This document shows positions 59,938 through 64,000 of a DNA stretch of 64,000 nt, piece by piece. How positions within the stretch are numbered: the first letter of the stretch is position 1; every line of letters begins with the position of its first letter. The notes beneath the pieces are model-generated. The model saw nothing but the letters and a program-made list of their open reading frames with translations. It had not been told where the DNA came from and searched no databases. The stretch lies in contig BEHN01000001.1 in assembly GCA_002898535.1 (NCBI GenBank), positions 62,001-126,000 of the forward strand. Reading direction: 5' to 3'. This DNA comes from a bacterium HR11. Its GTDB lineage: Bacteria > Acidobacteriota > HRBIN11. The position numbers and the translations under genes were made by a program.

Positions 59938-60354
59938 GCGATTCGCCGTAGCCCATCGACGGAGGGCGTCGTAGACGGACGCCGGTAAGCGTCGCAAGCG
60001 GCCCGTCCCGTCGATGACGGCATGGCGGGTCCATCCCTCGGCCAGGAGGGTGCCTGTCGAAGGGTCCCACACGCGATACCGGAATTCCAACGTGAGACGG
60101 TTCACCTCATGCAAGACGGTCTCGACCTCGACTTCTTGGTCGTACTGGGCCGCCTTCCGGTATCGGGCATGGGCCTCGATGACCGGCAGGTGGTACCCCT
60201 GAGCGACGACTTCCTTATACGAGAGGCCGTACGCCCGCATGAGTTCTGTCCGACCCATCTCAAACCACACGAAGTATACCGTGTGGTGCGCCCATCCCAT
60301 CAAGTCGGCTTCGGGGAATCGCACCCGTACGCGAAGCCGATGGCCACGTCCCAT
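59935..60354 (-). CDS. Hot-dog-fold acyl-CoA thioesterase (YbgC-like)
   Basis: A 139-residue 4-hydroxybenzoyl-CoA-type thioesterase. RVRFPEADLMGWAHHTVYFVWFEMGR carries the conserved aspartate near residue 17 and the helix of the hot-dog fold; the usual His-Asn after it is His-Thr. Related YbgC proteins belong to the Tol-Pal region; no tol genes are here, but bamD is adjacent. Substrate unknown; a role in phospholipid or aromatic CoA metabolism is possible. Confidence 0.82.
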   Translation of the reverse strand: MGRGHRLRVRVRFPEADLMGWAHHTVYFVWFEMGRTELMRAYGLSYKEVVAQGYHLPVIEAHARYRKAAQYDQEVEVETVLHEVNRLTLEFRYRVWDPSTGTLLAEGWTRHAVIDGTGRLRRLPASVYDALRRWATANR

Positions 60355-60370
60355 CCGAGAGCCCCCTTGG

Positions 60371-60443
60371 CAAAGTCGGTCGGCTCACGAAGGTCCCGAC
60401 CGATTCGGCTTTTCCGACCTTTCGAGAGGGGCGGTTTTTCAGG
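60371..60443. repeat. Diverged core element
   Basis: CGGTCGGCTCACGAAGG, then CGATTCGGCTTTTCCGACC, then GCGGTTTTTCA. The order matches the core family, but the AACAGAGCC end is altered. It fills the gap between the thioesterase and rpe genes. Confidence 0.6.
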
Positions 60444-60472
60444 GCAGTGACGGAGCACCGCGAGGGACCGCC

Positions 60473-61144
60473 TCATTCGGACGCCAGGATCCGCTGTTTC
60501 AAGCGGCGGGCCGCCTCCGCCGGGTCCGGGGCGCAGAAGATGGCCGATCCGGCGACGATCCAGTTGGCCCCCGCTTGGACGACCTGGGCGACGTTTCCCT
60601 CGTGGATCCCCCCGTCGACTTCGATCAGGACCTCGAAGCCCCGGACATCGATCCACTCCCGGAGCAGGCGGACCTTTTCCAGACAGCCCTCGATCCAGGT
60701 CTGGCCGCCCCAGCCGGGATTGACCGTCATGACGACGACGTAATCGACGTATTCCAGCATCGACTCGACCCAGTTCAAGGGCGTCCCCGGGTTGAGGGCG
60801 ATCCCCGCCAGGGCGCCCTTTTTCCGGATCTGCTGGGCCAGCCGGTGCCAGTGGGGATAGGCCTCTACGTGGAAGGAGACGGCGTTGGCGCCGGCCTGGA
60901 TGAAGGCCTCGGCCCAGTCCTGCGGACGGGCGACCATCAGGTGGACGTCCATCGGGAGACGGGTGTACCGTCGCAGGGCTTCGACAACCAAGGGCCCCAT
61001 CGTCAGGTTCGGCACGAAGTGGCCGTCCATGATGTCCACGTGAAGCATGTCGGCGCCCGCCTGTTCGACTGTCTGGACTTGCTGAGCCAGATGGGCGAAG
61101 TCAGCCGACAGGATACTGGGTAAGAGTCGACGTACGTCACTCAT
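60473..61144 (-). CDS. rpe: Ribulose-phosphate 3-epimerase
   Basis: Pentose-phosphate enzyme interconverting ribulose-5- and xylulose-5-phosphate; 223-residue TIM barrel. LPSILSADFAHLAQQV, MLHVDIMDGHFVPNLT, MTVNPGWGGQ and VDGGIHEGNV include the catalytic aspartates and metal ligands. It overlaps the upstream PASTA gene by 4 bp (ATGA), a pairing seen in other bacteria near PASTA kinases. Confidence 0.95.
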   Translation of the reverse strand: MSDVRRLLPSILSADFAHLAQQVQTVEQAGADMLHVDIMDGHFVPNLTMGPLVVEALRRYTRLPMDVHLMVARPQDWAEAFIQAGANAVSFHVEAYPHWHRLAQQIRKKGALAGIALNPGTPLNWVESMLEYVDYVVVMTVNPGWGGQTWIEGCLEKVRLLREWIDVRGFEVLIEVDGGIHEGNVAQVVQAGANWIVAGSAIFCAPDPAEAARRLKQRILASE

Positions 61145-61866
61145 GGTGCCCGACTCACCGTCAGTTGGATGGTATCGTGTCGCTGCAGGGGATAGCCGCC
61201 CTTGGGGACCTGGCCGATGACGATCCCCGGCGGAAGGCCCGGATAGACCCGGGCCTCGACGTATCCCAAACGATAGCCTTTTTGCTTGAAGAAATCAACG
61301 ACGGCCTCCAGGGGCCGGCCGATCACGTCCGGCATGACGTAAGTGTCGGGACGGCCCCGATTGACAACCACGTGAACGGCCGTGCCCCCGGGGACCCATC
61401 GGCCCGGAGGCGGGTCCTGGGCCAAGATGGTATCGGGGGCTCCGGCCGTCTGAAGATAGAGGACCTGACCGAGCTCGAGGCCCAGCGTTTGCAGGGTCAG
61501 CCGGATCCCCCGGAGGCTTCGTCCGCTGAGGTCCGGAACCTGGACACGGGCGGGCCCCAGGCTGAGGGCGACTTCGACGGACCGACCCGGCTTGACCCAC
61601 GTCCCGGGGGGTGGGTCCTGCTCGGCAATCCGTTGGGGTGGGACGGTTTCACTGAAGGCACCGGAGGACCGGACGTCCAGACGAAGCTGAAGCCGCTCGG
61701 CCATTTCTATCGCTTGCTCCAGGGTCCTGCCCCGGAAGTCGGGGACCCGTATCGACTTTCGCAAGGTCACGACCCGCACGGTCACGAAGGCGGAAAGGGC
61801 TGTCAACAGGACGGCCCCGACGCCAAGGACCGTCAGACGAAACACCCATCGGAGAAGCCAGCGCAT
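61141..61866 (-). CDS. Membrane-anchored protein with three PASTA domains
   Basis: A 241-residue inner-membrane protein. One N-terminal transmembrane helix (about 8-32) is followed by three PASTA repeats beginning IRVPDFRGRTLEQAI, VQVPDLSGRSLRGI and YVMPDVIGRPLEAV, each ending in QxPPPG-type loops. PASTA domains bind peptidoglycan or beta-lactam-like ligands. No kinase domain is attached, so it may sense or scaffold rather than signal. ATG 61866 is preferred; a TTG 12 codons earlier is the alternative. Confidence 0.87.
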   Translation of the reverse strand: MRWLLRWVFRLTVLGVGAVLLTALSAFVTVRVVTLRKSIRVPDFRGRTLEQAIEMAERLQLRLDVRSSGAFSETVPPQRIAEQDPPPGTWVKPGRSVEVALSLGPARVQVPDLSGRSLRGIRLTLQTLGLELGQVLYLQTAGAPDTILAQDPPPGRWVPGGTAVHVVVNRGRPDTYVMPDVIGRPLEAVVDFFKQKGYRLGYVEARVYPGLPPGIVIGQVPKGGYPLQRHDTIQLTVSRAP

Positions 61867-61999
61867 CGCAATCGTCCCGACTTTTTGGGGAATAGGTTCC
61901 AACGGCCAGCCCGACTACCGGGACCTCCGTCACCGGGCGAGGTCGACCGGATGGCATGGTCAGACCTGCTGTCTGAGGCCCACCGTCGGTGATCCCTTT

Positions 62000-62036
62000 T
62001 CCCGGGACCCGAGGCCCGGCACCCGGGACCTGCCCC
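62000..62036. repeat. Heptamer array (CCCGGGA type)
   Basis: CCCGGGA, CCCGAGG, CCCGGCA, CCCGGGA, immediately downstream of the NUDIX stop codon. Confidence 0.7.
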
Positions 62037-62039
62037 GTG

Positions 62040-62675
62040 TCAGTACCCATACGCCTCGGCGAGGCTCTCCAGGAAGGCGACGATCATCCGGGCCGTCGCC
62101 CCCCAGATCAAGTAGGGCCCATACTGAAAACAGGGGCCCTGGTAAACGTCTGGACCCTTCCGCATTTCCAGCCATCGGTAGTGACTCGGGTCCATCAGGT
62201 GCGCCAGGGGCACGCGAATCCATGCTTCGACCTCTCGTCGATTCAGGCGGACCGGCCAGGCGGCGCGCAGGAAAGCCACGACTGGGCAGACCCAGAAGTC
62301 CGTCACGGTTCGGACCGGCGGCAGACTGCCCAGGGGTTCGGCGACTTCCGGCGGCAGGCCGACTTCCTCCCAAGCCTCCCGGAGGGCCGTCCCCCACGGG
62401 CCGGCGTCGCCGGGTCGGGCGACGCCCCCGGGGAAAGCGATCTGGCCCCGATGGAGGGTCATAGCCCGGGACCGCTGGATGACGTACAGGAACCAGGCCG
62501 GCGGGTCGGCCTGCCATTCCAAAGGGATCAGGACGGCCGCCGGCGTCAGGCCCGCTTCAGGCGCTGGCGGACACCGTTCCGGGATGGGTCGGAGATGAGC
62601 CTGGAGACGCTCTTTTAAATCGGGGTCCTGCCAGGGTTTTACGGGAAGGCCCGAAGGCTTCAGGCTCGGAACCAT
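62040..62675 (-). CDS. NUDIX CoA pyrophosphatase (NudL-like)
   Basis: A 211-residue NUDIX enzyme expected to cleave CoA or acyl-CoA to 3',5'-ADP and 4'-phosphopantetheine. The CoA-specific UPF0035 motif precedes the Nudix box (VIQRSRAMTLHRGQIAFPGG, then ALREAWEEVGL). The ATG at 62675 overlaps the stop of the ABC-like gene by 16 bp, indicating coupling. The open frame extends much further upstream in the ABC-like gene's alternative frame, which is not coding. Confidence 0.88.
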   Translation of the reverse strand: MVPSLKPSGLPVKPWQDPDLKERLQAHLRPIPERCPPAPEAGLTPAAVLIPLEWQADPPAWFLYVIQRSRAMTLHRGQIAFPGGVARPGDAGPWGTALREAWEEVGLPPEVAEPLGSLPPVRTVTDFWVCPVVAFLRAAWPVRLNRREVEAWIRVPLAHLMDPSHYRWLEMRKGPDVYQGPCFQYGPYLIWGATARMIVAFLESLAEAYGY

Positions 62676-63415
62676 TGGCGAAGCCGCTCCCACCAGGGAA
62701 ACTGGGTGCGGACCTCCCGGACGGCGCCGGTCGCCGGGTCGATGGAGACCACACGTCGGCAGAGCCAGGCGGCGAGGGCCTCGTCGCGAGTGAACAGGAG
62801 AAGCGTCAGGTCCCGGCCGACTCGCCGGACCAGACGACCCAGCTCGAAGGCCGTCGCCCCGTCCAAACGCTCGGTCGGATAGAATAGAATCAGCAGGTCC
62901 GGCGAAAAGGCCAACGCCCGGGCCAGATGGACCCGGAACCGAATGTCGGGGCCGGCCTCGCCCATCGGGCGTTCCAGGTCGGCCGGCCGGAGGCCCACTC
63001 GTCGAGCGAGGGTCCGAATCTCCGCGTACCGACGCTCGTCCATCGGGGTCGACCAGTCCATCGCAAAGGTCGCCATCAGACTGGCTTCGACGGGCCAGTC
63101 CTCTAACAGGGGCCACCGGTCGTCGTAGAGGCCGATCCGCTGGACGTAGGGAAACCATTCGGCCTCCGTGCGGAGCTCGGTCGTCGGGGTCCCAAAAAGG
63201 CGGATTTCTCCGGCATCGGGGAGGAAGCGACCCGTCAGGTGGTGCAGGAGGAGTTCGGCCTCGGCCTCCGGCATACCGACGATGGCCAGAGACTCACCCC
63301 GCCGCAAGGTCAACGCCGAGACTCGAAGGGCCGGCCGTCCGTAGACGGTCCGCTCGAAGTCCCGGACTTCTAAGACGTACTCGTCTGTCTTGGGACGTGA
63401 GGCGTCCACCGGCAT
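62660..63415 (-). CDS. ABC-transporter ATPase-like protein lacking catalytic motifs
   Basis: A 251-residue protein with the sequence layout of an ABC ATPase (strand GESLAIVG, helical domain, RVHLARALAFSPDLLIL, C-terminal switch region) but without its active site. The Walker A position reads GMPEAEAELLL instead of GxSGxGKSTLL. No Q-loop glutamine is found. The signature LSGGQ becomes GEAGP. The Walker B Asp-Glu pair becomes Phe-Tyr (LFYPTERLD), and the H-loop His becomes Arg (FTRDEA). No membrane partner is adjacent. It is probably a pseudo-ATPase with a structural or regulatory role. Start ATG 63415 has GGGAGG upstream. Confidence 0.72.
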   Translation of the reverse strand: MPVDASRPKTDEYVLEVRDFERTVYGRPALRVSALTLRRGESLAIVGMPEAEAELLLHHLTGRFLPDAGEIRLFGTPTTELRTEAEWFPYVQRIGLYDDRWPLLEDWPVEASLMATFAMDWSTPMDERRYAEIRTLARRVGLRPADLERPMGEAGPDIRFRVHLARALAFSPDLLILFYPTERLDGATAFELGRLVRRVGRDLTLLLFTRDEALAAWLCRRVVSIDPATGAVREVRTQFPWWERLRQWFRA

Positions 63416-63643
63416 CGAGCCTCCCACTTTTCAAGTATTTTTCAACGGAAGGGACGGCGTGATGACGGAACGGCGCTCATCCGACAAGTCGACCCACGGC
63501 GGACGGCGAACGGTCCACCCTGGACTCCGTCCCCTCGTCCCGTGGAAATGACGACCCCGCTCTTGCGAGCGGGGCTCGGATTCCCATTTCGCACCTTCCG
63601 CCCCCGCCGCCGGGACCCGGCCCCGGGCTTGAGGCCGATGTTC
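63416..63643. other. Intergenic region with dispersed palindrome
   Basis: No gene. The palindrome CCCCGCTC-TTGC-GAGCGGGG lies at 63555-63574, in the same orientation as the copies at 17182 and 27024. A short AT-rich stretch (63426-63445) may hold the promoter of the ABC-like gene. Confidence 0.6.
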
Positions 63644-64000
63644 CTACATCCACGCCTGGACGAGTCGGGCCCCCTCTTCCGGCGAGAGGCCCAGGGGTTG
63701 GTCGACGGGGATGCCCCGCTTGTAGGCCGGCTCCAGGTCTTCGTAAGTCTCGACTTCGATCTCGTAGAACAGGCCGATGGGGATGCGGTCTCCGAACTCC
63801 AGGGCCTTCTCGACGGCCCGGGCAAAGTCCGACGGGTCGTGGCCCTCATCTTCCAGGCGGTACACCCGCTGACGGAACCAGGCGTAGGTATTCACGTTGT
63901 TGTACGTGACGCAGGGGGAGAACACGTCGATCAGGGCAAACCCCCGATGGCGGATGCCGTGAGCCACGAGGGACGCCAGGTGATTCGGGTCCCCCGAAAA
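63644..64000 (-). CDS. 2-oxoacid:ferredoxin oxidoreductase beta subunit, C-terminal part
   Basis: C-terminal 118 residues of a TPP-binding beta subunit (KorB/PorB type); the frame is open through the right edge of the window. GFALIDVFSPCVTYNN is the family motif following the TPP-binding domain, and the end LSPEEGARLVQAWM fits. It would oxidise pyruvate or 2-oxoglutarate with ferredoxin reduction. The alpha subunit presumably lies upstream, beyond the window. Confidence 0.85.
   Translation of the reverse strand, partial: FSGDPNHLASLVAHGIRHRGFALIDVFSPCVTYNNVNTYAWFRQRVYRLEDEGHDPSDFARAVEKALEFGDRIPIGLFYEIEVETYEDLEPAYKRGIPVDQPLGLSPEEGARLVQAWM

Overview
The window is high-GC, densely coded bacterial chromosome. 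No rRNA, tRNA, transposase, integrase or phage gene is visible. The organism is a diderm: there is a BamD-like lipoprotein, apolipoprotein N-acyltransferase (Lnt), a membrane-anchored alpha-2-macroglobulin and Tat/lipoprotein export signals. Metabolism looks aerobic and heterotrophic, with a phenylacetyl-CoA epoxidase cluster, glutaryl-CoA dehydrogenase, a glycolate oxidase and a full glycine cleavage system, plus a 2-oxoacid:ferredoxin oxidoreductase and an archaeal-type phosphoglycerate mutase. That mix suggests a thermophilic or deep-branching diderm (Acidobacteriota-like or a candidate phylum), but no marker here fixes the phylum.

Layout. 1-3.1 kb: glutaryl-CoA dehydrogenase (cut by the window edge), a crotonase and a ROK sugar kinase. 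3.3-6.8 kb (+): the tRNA methylthiotransferase MtaB, a GNAT acetyltransferase and an alanine-glyoxylate-type aminotransferase. 6.9-17.1 kb (-): alpha-2-macroglobulin, a fused GlcD-GlcE, GlcF and a small unknown protein. 17.5-24.2 kb (-): dnaA, then paaA, split paaD, paaB, paaC, a PaaD-type zinc ribbon, yebC, ruvC, ruvA and a NUDIX gene. 25.4-29.9 kb (-): gcvT-gcvH-gcvPA-gcvPB. 30.1-37.2 kb: a SPOR protein coupled to a degenerate GspE/PilB-like protein, lnt, a CDP-alcohol phosphatidyltransferase, a PATAN-like protein and miaA. 37.2-46.2 kb: an RNB exonuclease, a DASS transporter with mltG, apgM, then a ureohydrolase with a Tat-exported asparaginase-like hydrolase. 46.4-53.9 kb: a TlpA-like thioredoxin, recX-pilT, ilvE, ispD, a LysM protein and mdh. 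54.2-64 kb (-): polyprenyl synthase, a MerR regulator, lepB, lepA, thpR, bamD, a thioesterase, rpe with a PASTA protein, a NUDIX CoA pyrophosphatase with a degenerate ABC-ATPase, and the end of a 2-oxoacid:ferredoxin oxidoreductase beta subunit.

The most unusual feature lies between the genes. Nearly every intergenic gap is built from a small vocabulary of repeats: degenerate tandem arrays of 7, 8 or 9 bp; a roughly 75-bp core with one end AACAGAGCCGTTCGGTTC and the other TTTCAAGC, often as inverted pairs; longer repeats of 80-130 bp; and perfect GC-rich hairpins. The modules nest into composites (24.6-25.4, 39.3-39.8, 50.1-50.6 kb). They touch stop codons, supply the last codons of genes (gcvPB, tlpA, ruvC), replace ribosome-binding sites (lepA, bamD, the first NUDIX gene) and have inserted in frame into lnt.

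Two further observations stand out. Two proteins keep an NTPase fold but have lost its catalytic motifs (GspE-like at 30.7-32.4 kb, ABC-like at 62.7-63.4 kb). PaaD is encoded as two separate genes.
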